Positions 10,501 through 23,419 of a stretch of 64,000 bases of DNA are shown piece by piece (positions within the stretch are counted from its first letter, which is position 1; the number at the start of each line of letters is the position of its first letter). The position numbers were made by a program, and so were the translations under genes. This DNA is from Drechslerella dactyloides (taxonomy: Eukaryota > Ascomycota > Orbiliomycetes > Orbiliales > Orbiliaceae): contig JAGTWJ010000019.1 in assembly GCA_020064725.1 (NCBI GenBank), positions 2,418,001 through 2,482,000 of the forward strand. The letters are read 5' to 3'. The notes under the pieces are model-generated. The model did not search any database and was not told where the DNA came from. It was given only the letters and a program-made list of their open reading frames with translations.

Positions 10501-13500
10501 GCATTTCCCTCGGCTCATGATTATAAATGAGACGCAGGTTCGCAAAGAATCATATCGGGTCGCAATCGACCCGGCCGGCGGTGTCGCCTATTTGGAATCT
10601 GTCAGACATTCCGACACAACGCACAGTTGCAACTACATTTGATGGACATCAAAGGGGAACTCGTCCCGAGAGTCGAAATGACGAGCGCGACCTCAACAAT
10701 ATAACCTGATCACAGGACTAAAAAATAACTGTACATCCCCAACCAAAAAGCCCCTTCGCTTCCTCAGACATCGATGCATCCCTTGACCTTTAATCTCTAC
10801 GCCTGCTAGCTGCTGCGCTGACAGCCTCGACCCTTCAGCTGAACCGACTACCCCAAGCGAGGCAAGCAGGGGTGGTGACCGCCCAGCATCCTTTGACAAC
10901 AATCTACAAAGTAGCATCCGGCGTCATAAGCACATGCAGTACAGAGGCTGGTTCAACATGGGCTGACAAGCCCTCCGCGCCTCATGTTCATTCCGTGTGA
11001 AACATTTAGATATGGTATAGACAGTATTAGATACATCCTAGCTATAACGCAAGCTACATGCCACCGTGGTGAACGCATGCCCCGGTGCTTTCTACGTTGT
11101 AATCAGTGGAAATTACCTTAAAGCAAGATATCGAGATACCGCGTTCGCATGTGGGTGTCGGCATCGATCTTACAGTCCACCAACTCCAGACCTGTCAGCC
11201 GCACCATTGCATTATCCCATGGATCCTGTACTTCGTGCCTTGACTTAGCTTCGTGAGTCTCAAGTCCGCGAATTCGATCGGTAAGAATCGAACCGCTGGT
11301 CTCTGCGAAGGAATAGAGATATATGCCGAGGTACTTGCAATATAATTCCAACATCTCAATCCATTCGCATATGCACATGCATAAATTACAGCTCCCCTGC
11401 CCTCTACGTCGACGTGCATAATAACCCCATCGTCGGTAAAACGCATCTAGTATCTAGGGTCGAGACTGATCTAGCATATGGGTATTAGATGAATGCTTGG
11501 TTGCAACACCCAACACGAGCAATTCCAACATTCGCCTCATTGCATGCGCATGCAGATGCATAGATGTTATAATATAATAATAATATCAGCATACTTGTAA
11601 TCAGCTTATCCATACTTGTACTAAACGTCTACGAGGGCGAGCTCCACGAATAGTCGCAGGTTCGTCGAGTCTAGACACGTATACCCTCCAGACCCAACAT
11701 GTTAAAATTCTATCAATTTAGAATGCAAATTCACTTGGGCCAGTCACTCGTCATCACTCCCGCCATCCATCCAACAGGCTAACAAGCACCGCCCTAGAAC
11801 ACCAGGGTAGATATGTTATCCGGTACCTTTTCCGAGCAGTTCCACAGTTTGCATGCAGAGTGGGGGCGTAAGTCACGCGGTGCCAGATTGATAATGCAAG
11901 GGACATGATACTCACCCTTGCTTGGTCTTCCGGCCGAGAATATCGAATTCCAGCGAGTCGGCACGTCGGACCTAGTCACTGACCGACCGATCGACATACG
12001 GCCTGATTTCCAACTTTTCTATCAAAAAAAGACGTTGATGACGCCGCTGAAAAACTAAAAGTAGAGTCATGCGGAGTATTATGTTGTCGCTGCAGGTGTG
12101 GAGCGTGCGACGCACGCCACTTCCATGGCGGCGATGTACCGCGCCGGTTGCACGAACCCGACGTACTGTCACGTTAAACGAAAACTCACACCAAGTTTTA
12201 ACTTTGACTGCACGCACTTTCATGGGCATAGACAACGAGAATTTCCAAATCAGGTATGATAATTGACATGAAATGGCTGAAGCCAGCTCCTCGTGAACCT
12301 ATCGCATAGATCCTTAATTCGGCCAGCTAAGTTACAAATTTGATTTATTTTTCATCGTTTTAAACCATCACAGTTATGCCTGCACGTTCGCCTTGCACAA
12401 TTTATTCCGCATATACGGCATACGCCTGCGGGTATCCGGTACATCCGCCGTGAAATGTAGATAACGGCGGACGAGAGCCTGATTATCACATCTATACACA
12501 CCTAGGTATATACCACCACAAATACAATTATAGTTACAAAAAATACATCACATCTCAGATACCATGCCGTTAACATGCTATATCAGCGTATTATTCAGCG
12601 CGTGCGTGTACCCGAATCCTTCCGGCACTAGTGATTCATGTCTGTGAACGCTAGTTAGAGCTGCTGCAGACCAATTGACCATATGTCAAATTTGGAACAC
12701 TGAGAGCTGCATGGCCATATGGTATCTCATCAGCAATTCGAATGCCGATTAACTCCACGACCAGTAGCTATAGCGCTAGTAGTAGCTACCCAACGGATAT
12801 TGCCACATGCGCCTTGTCGACTCTCGTAAGTTAGCCCGAATACTGATCTCAAAGAAATGCCCTTGTATACGAGCTGGAGTCTAAACGTTAACAGCTAAAA
12901 AGACTTACGCGTACTTGCAGCAAGAAGCACGGTACTAGCTAATGCCGACTTCACGCCAAGACAATCGCCTATACGAGTGTTATCGTACATTCCGCAAAGT
13001 GTACAGTGATATACGACCGCTACACCTCCTACGTGCATAGCTAGCTACCAAGGTACCTAGCCCAACCCTCGATCATATCCCATCCCTACAGCTAGTGTCT
13101 ACCGGCCGAGAAGTTCGAAGTCACCCGATGAACGCGTGAGTTAGTGCAGAATGCAACAGCCGTCCAGGGTTGTAACATACCTAAGTATATGCTATCCAAC
13201 ATTTACGCTAGAATAACACGTCGTTAGTGCTGAGATTGCGGTACTGGTACCGTTAGTATACCGGTAGCCTGGTGTACGGGACAGGTATACAGCTGTATGC
13301 ATATGATCAGCTGGGTCGTTGGTTGTACTCTGAGCCGGCTATTCAGGGTACGGTTTCCAGAGGTACGGGTAGAACTTCGAACTACCATCCGCGATATATC
13401 GACATGGAATGCATCTCAGTCATAATATTGTATTTTGATTGTCTCGTAAGCCAGACTGCCCTGCTTTAACTGGCGAAGGCAGTGGCCATGGTCGGCCGTT

Positions 13501-14701
13501 ATCAAGTATTTTAATATATATGGCTATTATAATTGTCTCGCAAGCTGCACGCCTTCCTTTGGCTGCGAAGGGCTATAGATGTGTATACGTAACTGTTTAT
13601 CATACTAGTATACAGGACGCATGCCTAAATATCAAAAGGTACTCCCGCAGTGCGGAAACCACACGGCGGAGGGAGTTTCGTAGTTATCTTGTCGGGCCAT
13701 CTTGATCAATTGACAAGATTACACCGACCTCAAAAGACTATCAGGAGAAGAGCTAGCATAACTGGGAACGATGGGCCATGGGAGGCCTCGAGGTCCGCGG
13801 AGAATATTGAGTTCTAGGAGACACGTTGAAATTGTTCACTTTTATCATATATATTACAGCTTCGGAACAGTGGACGGTCTGCTACTGCCAAAATGATATA
13901 CGTCAAAGTAGTTCATTGGCTAAAATAACTTCGAGCTCTTCGCCCAAAATATATCGAAAGCAAATTATCTATAAACCATAGCATTGTCTCGTAAACCAGG
14001 CCAGCACAATCCTCTGGCGTACGCAGCTAGCTATAGCTATAACCCATGCATCAGCATTTCGACGTATCTAGTATATTGTATACGTGGACTAGAAACATCA
14101 CGCATACCTGTCATACGTGTGCAGGAATATTGATACAACGTCGATGCAAGGTGCCGTTCATCTTCCTAAACACAGGCATCCTCTACCCACCGTGAACTCG
14201 CATCTACGCCCACGAAGGATACGTATACATGCCACAAGATCGATATGCAAATTATCAACTTCATTTATACATCTACTAATCGTACATTTGTGTCCGCTAC
14301 ACTACTACACCTCGCCTCCATCCACCACCTCTTTCTCCTCTCTACCCACATGCAAATATGCCACAGCCGCCCCCAAATGCCAAAGAGTGATAGCAAGATA
14401 ACAGAGTTAAACGATATAATACTAAAGATATCCGCGTCCGAATCCAAATAAGTGTGAACTTCATATCTCTACCGATAATGAGTGTATCGTGCCCTCATCC
14501 ACAGGCACGGGACATTGACTCCTCACCCTCGCAACCTAACAAGTAGAACAGACAACCATGGGAAGGAAAAGTACCAGAGTGAGAAGAGAGGAAAGTGTGA
14601 AAGAAACGCCACCAAGCGTAAAAATGCCAATATTGCCAAAAACAATGCACGCACGCGAATCTAACCTCCGGGTATCGTACCACGCACATCCTACCACAAC
14701 G
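7530..14701. other. 7-kb region without recognisable genes
   Basis: Reading both strands I find only short overlapping frames with no domain or spliceable extension. The DNA is rich in TA, CTAG and ATATATCGATAT-like steps, but CpG is not obviously depleted. Three copies of the dispersed end motif TTGTCTCGTAAACCAG or variants lie at 13438-13454, 13533-13545 and 13983-13999. 10439-10462 holds overlapping GATCGATT/GATCGATC steps. No tRNA or rRNA was seen. Confidence 0.4.
13983..13999 (+). repeat. dispersed end motif TTGTCTCGTAAACCAG
   Basis: An exact copy of the motif also seen at 53839-53854. Variants occur at 13438 (TTGTCTCGTAAGCCAG) and 13533 (TTGTCTCGCAAGCTG), all on the plus strand within 560 bp. 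The motif resembles the terminus of the inverted-repeat unit at 5428, so these may be solo element ends. Confidence 0.5.
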
Positions 14702-16162
14702 CTACACCTCAAACTGCTCGTCCAGCCAATGCTTAATCACCATCTTGCCCTCGCTGAACGCCTCGTTCGCGGGGTTCCGCACGATAATCGCCGCGTGGCT
14801 GTGCTTCACCTTGCGAATGTGCACCGGGAACTTCTTAAACCGTAGCGCATCTAGTGCGTCAATCATGTCGAACTGGTGCGGCGCCAGCGCCAGCGTCGGG
14901 AACTCGGGCATGTTGGCCGCCGTCGCCGCTGCCGCTGCCTCTGCCATCTGCACTTTCGCCTCGCTGATGCCGTCGTTGCTGCCCAACGGTGATCCTTCCG
15001 CGGCGGGTGGTGTTCCGTCGGCGGTAGCGGGAGACCCGCCGGCAGCGTTCTCCTCAACGTCGGCGGGGAGGTGGTCGGGCACCTGCGCCTGGTTGATGCT
15101 GTCGATGACCGAGTCCACGGCCTCCTGCACCTCGTTCCGGATTAGCGGGACGTGGTACTTTGCCGGCCCGTGCAGTCGGATCCGCTTGGCGGACGAGTAG
15201 GTCTGTATGCCGGCGTTGACGAGGAAGAAGCAGAACCCAACGGGCACCATGAGCGCGTACAGCGCGACGAACGGCAAGTCTCGGATAAAGTCGCGGATCG
15301 TGCGGCCCCCGCTCTTCTCCACGGCTTTGCTACTGCTATGTTCCTCCTCCACCGGCGGCCGCAGCTTGACGCCTGCGTCGTCATCGATCAGCACGTTGCC
15401 GTACCCGGGCAGGTACTTGTAGTCGACCATGTCCAGGTCCGCGTATGGGTCAGAGCGGGAGATGCCCGACGTGAAGAAGGTCGTGGAGCGGTCGTTGATG
15501 ATATTGGCATAGAGCACACGGTTCTTGAACCGCGCGAGCGCCTTCCAGAACACCAGCTCCTTGTCCGCGAGGACGGCGAGCAGCGGCCGCTTCGTGTCGC
15601 GAAAGCGGTCGATCGTGAACAGCTGCCTGCCGGACGCGGAGAGCGTGCGCGCACCAATCACGTTCCAGATGTGGTTGTGGAAGCCGAGCTTCGGCGTCCG
15701 CACGCCCAGGTGCGGGGAGGCGAACGTCGTGAAGTTCACAGGCGTGATCTTGTCGAACAAGCCCTTAGCGTACAGCAGCCCGACAACGTAGCGGGACACC
15801 AGCCCGCCGAGGGAGTAGCCTGCGATGCTGAACTTTCGGATAACGACCCCTCTGTCGGCCAGGTCGTCGAGGAGCTCTTCGATCTCGTGTGCCAGCCGCT
15901 CGCCGCCGAGCTCGATGCCGTCGTAGGTGTAGTTGCCGCTGTTGCGCGCGGCGACGTGCACGATGACCCGCGAGTCGTCGTAGCGTGAGCGCATTGTCGA
16001 GGCGATGTACTCCATATGGCTGGGATTTCCCCATAACCTATCCGCGCATGTTAGCAGCCATATCTACCGTCGCATCTGTACCGGTGCCTGGAAAACGGGT
16101 AGTGGGAATGGAACGCACCCATGGACGAGGACGACCAGGTGGTCTGCAGCCGGCGGCGCCAT
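14702..16162 (-). CDS. ROG1-like lipase/serine esterase (DUF676)
   Basis: Two exons, 16162..16119 and 16037..14702, encode 459 aa. The 81-bp intron starts GTGCGT, has GCTAAC and ends GATAG. Splicing restores the hallmark HLVVLVHGLWGNPSHMEYIA, split exactly inside HG-LWG. The nucleophile elbow GYSLGG (Ser90) and NSGNYTYDGIELGGERLA fit the fungal ROG1/YOR059c alpha/beta-hydrolase family, which acts on acyl lipids such as monoacylglycerol or lysophospholipids. A hydrophobic stretch FVALYALMVPVGFCFFLV (about residue 265-285) predicts membrane attachment. An Ala/Pro/Gly-rich low-complexity linker (about 345-400) precedes the conserved C terminus. The ATG giving MAPPAADHL was chosen because the family starts just before this motif; the frame is open further upstream but reads as leader. 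Confidence 0.88.
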
Positions 16163-18274
16163 GCCAAGCGGTATCGAAGCGACAGCGGTGAGCGACGAGG
16201 GTCGGAAGGCTGTGATGCGAATGAGCTCCTGCGTGAGGCCCGTGATGCTCGCAAGACTGGAATTGCAGCGCCGTCCGAGCTTCAAGCTGCTGCCACCAAC
16301 ACCGCCACAGCCGTCTACCAGAGCTTTCCGTCGTTCGGCGCTAGCGGCGAGTTTTGCGAGCAGGCGACGGGAGGGCCGTGACGGGCGATGGTGATGACGT
16401 CGTCGGGGGGCGGCAGTCGGCGGGTTGGTGTTTGCATTTGACGCAGCGTGTAACGAGCGCGACGTGCCGCCGGGACCAGCAAACAAAGGCGACGAAGAAG
16501 CGCAGGAGGAGGAAGACGATGAAGAGTGAGAAGATGAAGGAGGAGGAGGAGAGGCGGTGGAAAAGAGGGAGCAGAGGGCCAGCAGATACGGCGGCAGACA
16601 GCGGGCGAACGACCGGCGCTGGGGAACAGGCGGGCCGATCAGTCGCATGGTGCCGGTTCCATCTTTCTGCCCGGTCGACGGCACCCGCGACTGGACGTAC
16701 GTCCGACGACGACGATATCGATGCGCCCGACGGCGGAGGGAGGAGCGAAGGAGCGAAGGATCGCGGGCTGTTGTCCGACGTCAGTATCGTATCCAACGTT
16801 TGATTTTCCCCCCAGCGAGTGCACCAACCTGCAACCGGTTACTCGATCTCGGACTCCGGCAAGGTGACAGCTGCAAGCTCGGCGGTACCCTTCGATACGA
16901 GCGATACACGCAGCTCTGCTCCGATACGATGTGCGGTGATACGAGAGGATGGGATAGGATGGGACAGGCTGATGGGGCGTCCGTTAGCTCGGGTTCGAAA
17001 GGGGTGGATTGACCGATTGAACTGACCGGCCGATTGAACGATGGATTCGATTGATACGCGATCTCCCGATGCCAATGCAGATGGAGAATGCAGGAAAGGG
17101 AACAGACGCAAAAAGTGCACTATACGCCGACGTCCGCGATAGCACGGGAATCGGTGCGTTAAGTAACCTTCGTACCCCTACGCAGCCGTTATACCAGCTA
17201 GTACAATTAATCCACGATAGTTCGACGAGTCCGCTCCACGGCCGCTGTCCGATGCCATGCGAGCAGCCGCTGTCCGACCAGCCGAACGAGCGAGCAACGG
17301 TGTCCTCGTCCACGGCGAGCTCAAAGGCATGAAACCGCCAACGTTCCCCACTGACGGAGAAATCGTTGGGGCAGCTGAGCGAGTCACCTGCTTCCGCACC
17401 GCTTGAGGATTCATCCAGAATCAAACAAACCGTTCATGCGATCCTCGTCGCCTCGGGTAGCCCTTCCCGTCCCTAGCATCCTTCGTGGACTATTCCTACC
17501 GCGTTCACTTTCTCCGCCAGTCGTAGGTCTATGCACACTCGAGCTCGACGGCTCATCCACGTCGACGTTGTGCACTAGCTCTTACAGTACGTGAATGGAG
17601 TCGACCCCGGAGTCGACTTCAGCTGAATCCATCCTGCATGCGGTTTGTCCCCAGCGTTACATGACCCCATGCAGGTCCCGCCGATGCGCCAACTACGTAT
17701 GTAAGCTCCACCGTGGAGCTCAATCCGTAATAGCTACCCCAGTCACCAACCTTATGCAACTCCTATACGGAACGAAATTCGAAATATAGTATGTAATGTA
17801 GTCTCTCATTCGAGCGTCCAATCAGTAAGTAAGTAGCAAGCACTGCATTCATTCATATGCATTTCGCCCGCAAGAATACAATAGAAGAAAAAGTAGGAAA
17901 AGGTAGGGAGAAAGGACAGTCGTATAATACGACACCGTCCGAGAACAGGCATGCAAGTTTGTTAAAAAAACAAGACGTTTAGACAGAATCCCTCCCATAT
18001 AGTTATCAACGTGTAAAAAGGTCGAGAAAGAGGAAATGGGGTAGTAAAAAGAAAAGGGAATTACAAGCATAAGCAGTCAAGTAAAAGCCCCCATGAACAC
18101 CGTCCGTACAGACATCAGTTAGTAGCAGTAGCAACAAAAAACCATGCATGCATGCACCCATCCCCGACAAACAATCTGGGGACACCCAACCTCACCAATG
18201 CAACCTCCTATTGCGAATAAACGACACGCGACCAGTAGCGAAACCGATCGTCATGTCCACGTCGTCGTCATCGT
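16163..18274. other. intergenic region upstream of the lipase gene
   Basis: The lipase promoter and a GC-rich leader lie at 16163-16800, with several overlapping open frames on both strands (up to 206 codons) that look like composition effects. From 17800 to 18274 the DNA becomes A-rich and should contain the 3' UTR of the homeobox gene. No domain, RNA gene or repeat was found. Confidence 0.4.
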
Positions 18275-20112
18275 CTAACGCCACAATCCATCGCGCAGAC
18301 TCATCAAGTTCTCGATGACCTCCAGCTCGTTCGGCTGCGGGACGCGCTCGCCAGCCAGATCGCCCAGGATGTTCCTCCCGGTCTTGCTCCGCCAGCTCGG
18401 CTGCTGGGGGACTCGCGACCTGCGGTTCTTGCTCGTCGGGTCCCAGTTCTCCTTCTCGGAGTCGCCCTCGTCGCTGGACTGGTAGATCGTAAAGCCCGGC
18501 TTGTCCTTGCCGTTGCCGCCGTTGCCGTTGAGCGTCTTCTCCAGCCCGCGGAACGGCGAGCGGTTGTGGCTCTTGACGGCCGACAGCGGTGGTGACGGCG
18601 TCGCTTTCTTCGGGCCCTTGTGCGTCGCTGTGACGACTTTGCGTGGCTTGTCCTTTTTGGTTGGCGAAACGCGTTGGACCTTCGATTTCTTCGCGCCTGG
18701 AGTTGCGGTGGCGGCGGATGGGACGGTGCCGTTCGTGGATTTCGGCCCGAGGACCTTCTTCTTGGTGGCGGTGTCAGTGGTGGTAGCTCGCTGCTTGCGT
18801 GCGTCCGCCGCCGCCTTGGCAGCTGCAACGACACCGCGGGCACGGATCGCCTTGAGCGCCTTGCGTGGCGAATCCTCCTTGACGGGTTCCGCCGGCATCG
18901 AGCTCTGGCTGTCGCAGCAGGACTCCCAAATCTTGGCGTCGACAGTACGGCGCTTCGGTGGGGTGCATGCGTGTTCGTGGAACGACGACTGCGAGTCTAC
19001 GAGCGTGGACGCGGACGTCTGGCTGCTGTGAGGTGAGGCGACGGCCTCCTCTTCATCCTCGAGAACGACGGTGGCCTTGCCGTCAAACGACATGGACAGG
19101 CGGACCTGTGAGGACGAGCGTTTGAGGAGCTTCGGAGTGGTGTCGGCGATAAGGCCCGTGCGGCGTGGGTTGGCGTATGCTGGCAATGGGGTCGGGCTGT
19201 GGGTGTGGATATGGCTCTGGCTTTCCGCGGTCTTGACCAGAGAGGTCGGCTGGGAGAACTCGGCCTCATCCGCAATGGTGGACTGGGACTGGAAGGAAGT
19301 GTTGGGGGTTTCGGCCGCCGGGTTCAGCAGGAAGTGGATAGGGGAGGTCTTTCTTGCGATATCAGGTTGTTCGATCGACGACGAAACCGACGCGGTGACC
19401 GAGACCGCGATGTTAACATCAGGCTCGGTGGCATCAGACATATGGACTTCGGTATCACGCGGCTGCTGGACATCGATCTCAGTCTTGACGACCGGCTCGA
19501 CGGCAGGACACGGCGACGAGGCACGGCTGGACGGGGAGGGGATCTCAGCGGCGTCGGTCTTAGGGTTGTAAGGCGAGGAGATGAATGGGTCGGACGACAG
19601 GTCGAGGCACCTGCCTCCGTTACGTGGAAGCATCTCGTGTGCTCTCAGCGGCTTGGACTTTCGTCGGTTCGTCTGACGACGATTCTGGAACCAGATCTTT
19701 ATATCCCCATTACATCTACGTCAGCCGGCTCATAATTTCCCAGGAATTATCTCAGGAACGAGAGCAGGTATTACCTGGACTTGTTTCTCCTCGAGCCCGA
19801 TCCTGTCTGCGATCTCTCGTCTCGTGGGCTTGTCCGGCCTGTCGTTCTTGGCGTATTCGGCTTCCAATATAGCCTGGTCTTTGATGCTGCAGTTTCAGAA
19901 CACCAACCCGGTCAGCCAATCAATCAACCACTAAATTCGCACACACGGAATTTCTACCAGCCATAAACATACCTCGTTCGTCTACGGCGGCGACGAGCCA
20001 GCTTTGCGTCGTCAACATCAGGCGGCAGGTTGTTCGGGAGGGTGGCTGGAGAATGCGTGATGAATGCGAATGTCTGGGCGGGAGCCGGGCTGGAGGTAGA
20101 ATTGGAAGCCAT
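18275..20112 (-). CDS. homeobox transcription factor, Yox1-like
   Basis: Three exons: 20112..19973, 19886..19775 and 19696..18275, encoding 557 aa. Both introns (19887..19972 and 19697..19774) split the homeodomain. The spliced homeodomain (about residues 42-102) runs from RRRRRRTSIKDQ through LEAEYAKNDRPDKPTRREIA and IGLEEKQVQ to IWFQNRRQTNRRKS, with the WFQNRR recognition helix intact at about 86-91. It binds DNA in the nucleus. In yeasts, Yox1/Yhp1-type proteins repress cell-cycle genes; whether this one does so is inference. The C-terminal 450 residues are Ser/Thr/Pro- and Lys-rich and probably disordered, with NLS-like clusters (KKSKVQRVSPTKKDKPRK). The start is the first ATG, 40 codons before the homeodomain. 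Confidence 0.9.
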
Positions 20113-21480
20113 TGCGAGCGAGTTTATGCGAGCCGAATATCGAACTCGAAGGCTGTGGTCTATGTTATGCTATGCTTGATATAGCCCCGAGTTCGATCCA
20201 GTGGGTGTGTGTATGTGTAAGAAGTGTGTGCGAGGTGAGAGTCAATGGCGTTACGGACAAGCCTGCAACGTCGGTTGGCAGCAACGAGAAGCAGTAAAGA
20301 GCGTGATGGTGGTCGAGTATTATCAATAACGATACACGCAGACCACAATTACGCGATATCTGAAGTCCACGTCACGAGCCAGTCAGTCAGCGTGTAACAA
20401 TTGATAAAACCCCGAGGCGTCGAAGGGGCAGAAGAAGAATGTCTGAACGAGAAGTTGGGAAGAGAAGAAGATAGGAAGGAAGGAAGGATGAGAAGTGAAG
20501 ATAAAGGCAGGCAGGCACGAAAACGAGTGAAAAGGGTTAACAAAGTGCCTTAATCTCGCCCAGTCGAGAATAACAAGCCAGCCAATGATACGATATGTAC
20601 GTATGTACGTATGATGTTATGATGGGAAAGAGGAGTGGGGAGGAGAGAGAAAGAGGAAGAGTCAATAAGATGTACCTAAACGGAAAGGAAATTCTCCCGT
20701 GGGCTGCCAATATAAATTTTGTCGCAGAACGTGTGCCCGTGTTTTTGTTCGAGCGAGACGAGATGATGCCGGATGCTGGAAATAAGAATAATAAGGCTAA
20801 CGCTCCGTGAAATGCCAATATCGTCCGGAGTAGGATGGATATGTGGTGTGCGGCACGCAGGCAATGCGTGGAAGCACAGTCAGTACGTTTGGTGACCGCT
20901 CGTGATTGGAGGCCTGCGCGGTGATGCAAACGGCTGGATGTTATCTAGTGTGCAATATGCGTGTGTGTATGTATGTAAATGTAGTATATGAAGTACGCGA
21001 CTGGAGGGATCCCTGGCTGTCTGGAACGGGACAGGCGGCGGGCCTGGATCAGATCTGGCGGTTGGTGTTTTCTGAGAAGCAATTGGAGATTTGACGTTCT
21101 GATAGCGGAAGGAGATGCGGCAAGGGTCCAGTCCTCGTCGCCCTTTCGCGTGCTGTTGTGTTTAGCTGCACGCTGACGCGCCCGACAAGTTAACAGTGCA
21201 AGTAATTAAGTGACCAAACAGGCTGGACCGGGCCTGGCCAAAGGAGAAAGGAGGCGCGCCAGTCTGCGAATCGTAATTTCGAGATGCGAGAGCGGGCGCA
21301 ATCGAGTTAGCTCGGGGCCGAGTGGAGCGGTGGAGCCGGCTGCTTTGGCGGGTGTTTATATTGCCCTGCGCAATTTCGGGCAGTTTGTGGACGTGTGGCC
21401 GCCGTTTGACAACCACACGCACACAAACAACTTCAAACATTTCTCACCACTCGCCGCTTCGGGCAGTCTAACGAGCCACG
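20113..21480. promoter_or_regulatory. divergent promoter region, homeobox gene and Bmt6
   Basis: The two genes are transcribed away from each other and share about 1.37 kb. It holds a GTAC/GTAT tandem (20594-20613, atgtacgtatgtacgtatg) and purine-rich runs (20460-20500, 20630-20660). No TATA box could be assigned with confidence. No coding content is convincing. Confidence 0.45.
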
Positions 21481-22605
21481 ATGCCCCGCCCTCGCCGCAC
21501 CCCCCACGGCCCCTCATCTCACTCGGCATCATCATCAACATCCACATCGTCATCGTCGAAACCGAAGGGCAACGTCAATTCCAATGCCAACGCCTCCCCG
21601 GCAGGGAGGAAAGATGCCCCGACGACACCCTCCCCGGCCGTCCTGCGACAGCTCTCCGCCATCCTGACCGTCTTCCACGACACCTTCGCACCCCTCTTCA
21701 CCCCGGCGCTCCCCGCGATCATCCAGGATGTCAAGCAGGCGCTCTACCAGAGAGACTACGTCGCCGCCTTCGACTCGCCCCAGAAGCTGCAGGCCTACGC
21801 CGCCCGCTGGAGCGTCGCTAGGGCATTGGCGTATTTCGACATGATAGCCGGGCACTGGTGGTCGACGGACGTCACACAGCGTTTCACGCAGAGAAGCAGC
21901 AGCCCTCTCAACGTCACCTGCATCGGCGGAGGCGCCGGTGCCGAGCTCGTCGGAATCGCTGCCGCCTTCTCCCTCTTCGCTTCAAAGCCGGGCGAAGAGT
22001 CTGAGAATGACAGACCGGACGCTCCACGACTGGACATCACCCTCCTCGACTTTGCAGCATGGAACCCCATCGTCGAATCTCTCTACGGCACACTAACGGA
22101 CGAACACTCGACCCGCCAGCCGCAACTATACCTCCCAAAATCCACATTCAGCGTCGTCTGTCACCAGCAAGATATCCTCTCGACGCTGTCGGATGTAACC
22201 GTCTCGTCATTGGCGTCAGCAGACATCGTCACGATCCTCTTCACCGCTGGAGAGCTCTACTCGCAGTCTCCGACCGCCGCAACAAAGCTGTTTGTGTCAC
22301 TGCACGCCGTCACAAAGCCCGGCGCGCTACTCGTCGTTGTGGACTCCGCCGGCGGGTTCGAGGAATTGGACGTGCTCAAGAAAAGCGGCGAGGCCAGCAG
22401 CAGTAGCAGCATCGGCGGATACAAACTCGGTTTCCTGCTCGACAAGACCCTGACGAGCCGAGACCGCTGGGAGACGGTCGCCAGCGACGACTCGAGGTGG
22501 TGGCGGGTGCCGCCGCAGCTGAAAGACGGCGCTGCATACCCGCTGGACCTGGAGAACATGCGCTGTCTCGTCCGCGTGTACCGTAGAAGTGACGATCCGG
22601 ACTGA
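21481..22605 (+). CDS. BMT6: 25S rRNA uridine-N3 methyltransferase, Bmt6-like
   Basis: Single exon, 374 aa. After a Ser-rich basic N terminus (residues 1-45, likely disordered and suitable for nucleolar import) the family core begins: LYQRDYVAAF and YAARWSVARALAYFDM. The SAM-binding glycine loop CIGGGAGAELVGIAAA (about residue 155) follows, then the LDITLLDFAAWNPIVESLY strand. In yeast Bmt6 makes m3U2843 in 25S rRNA. The residues seen match this family (25S_rRNA_Methyltr, DUF3115) and the length is typical. The start ATG sits at the beginning of the open frame, after a leader with no ATG nearby. Confidence 0.88.
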   Translation: MPRPRRTPHGPSSHSASSSTSTSSSSKPKGNVNSNANASPAGRKDAPTTPSPAVLRQLSAILTVFHDTFAPLFTPALPAIIQDVKQALYQRDYVAAFDSPQKLQAYAARWSVARALAYFDMIAGHWWSTDVTQRFTQRSSSPLNVTCIGGGAGAELVGIAAAFSLFASKPGEESENDRPDAPRLDITLLDFAAWNPIVESLYGTLTDEHSTRQPQLYLPKSTFSVVCHQQDILSTLSDVTVSSLASADIVTILFTAGELYSQSPTAATKLFVSLHAVTKPGALLVVVDSAGGFEELDVLKKSGEASSSSSIGGYKLGFLLDKTLTSRDRWETVASDDSRWWRVPPQLKDGAAYPLDLENMRCLVRVYRRSDDPD

Positions 22606-23419
22606 ATCCAGTCCGAACCCTCAGCCTTTTGGGCGAGGTGCGTCCAGCCGGGCGGGGTCAGCTTATCGAGCCAACCAGAGCGCGGCATTATCCCCAATCG
22701 GCGCATGTCATGTTCCTGCATGCATGTCCGAAACTGGCCGACAGAAGCTACTTTTGACGAGCTAGCTAGCGCAATTACAAACCCGTTCGTTATCATGAAC
22801 CGTCTGTCTGTCTGTCTGCGAGTGCCGGCCAGAGAATGTGCCGAATGAATCGTGTCAGGCCATGCCGGCCAACCAGCCAACCGACCACCACCACGCGCGT
22901 CCGTTTGGGGGCTGTGGATGATCCAGAACACTTTAGGCGACAGACACACTTGAGACAGCGTGCCGATAGCAAAATAGCTCATCCAGTAAATCCGGTGCCC
23001 CGGCCACGCTAAACAGCTGGTCGAGCTACAGCTCCTGTCACTACACCACACCCTCTGCGAAATCCTCGCTGTATATATTCCAGCCGCCCTGCTCCCTTTC
23101 CCCCCTTCCAAGCTGCAAACCACCAACCATCGGCCCAACGACCACATTGCCAGAGTTCTAAATTTTCCGGCGCTGCTGCCGCGATTCGATTACCTTCCGG
23201 ATGACCGTTCTCAGAGACAGACCGTTACCGAAATCCATCCTGTCGAAGTCTGGATTTCTCTAATTATCGTCGGGACAAGCCTTCAGCCTTCCCAAAACCA
23301 CCGCTATCTTCTCGCGGATAGCTATACCAAACACTCTATCCTTCCCGGAGAAAAAATATATATTAAAAAAATTACATTCATATAAAAAATAAAATTAAAA
23401 GTGAACAGCTGCCGTCAGC
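22606..23419. other. spacer before the amine oxidase gene
   Basis: Contains the Bmt6 3' end and the amine oxidase promoter. Immediately before the ATG is a very A/T-rich leader (23350-23400: runs of tata and aaaaat). No gene is recognised on either strand; the 296-codon antisense frame over 22257-23147 is a shadow. Confidence 0.45.

Noticed and set aside
15152..15988. 278-codon plus-strand frame opposite the lipase gene
   Set aside because: It is antisense to a confidently identified gene, has Arg/Glu/Val-biased composition from GC skew, and shows no domain.
16064..16684. Extending the lipase N terminus upstream to 16684
   Set aside because: The added residues are Ser/Pro/Arg-rich and unlike the family, which starts just before HLVVLVHG.
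20185..20205. tRNA-like T-arm word GTTCGATCC
   Set aside because: No matching acceptor or anticodon stem could be folded around it.
22257..23147. 296-codon minus-strand frame over the Bmt6 3' end
   Set aside because: It overlaps the well-matched methyltransferase exon in antisense and has no family resemblance.
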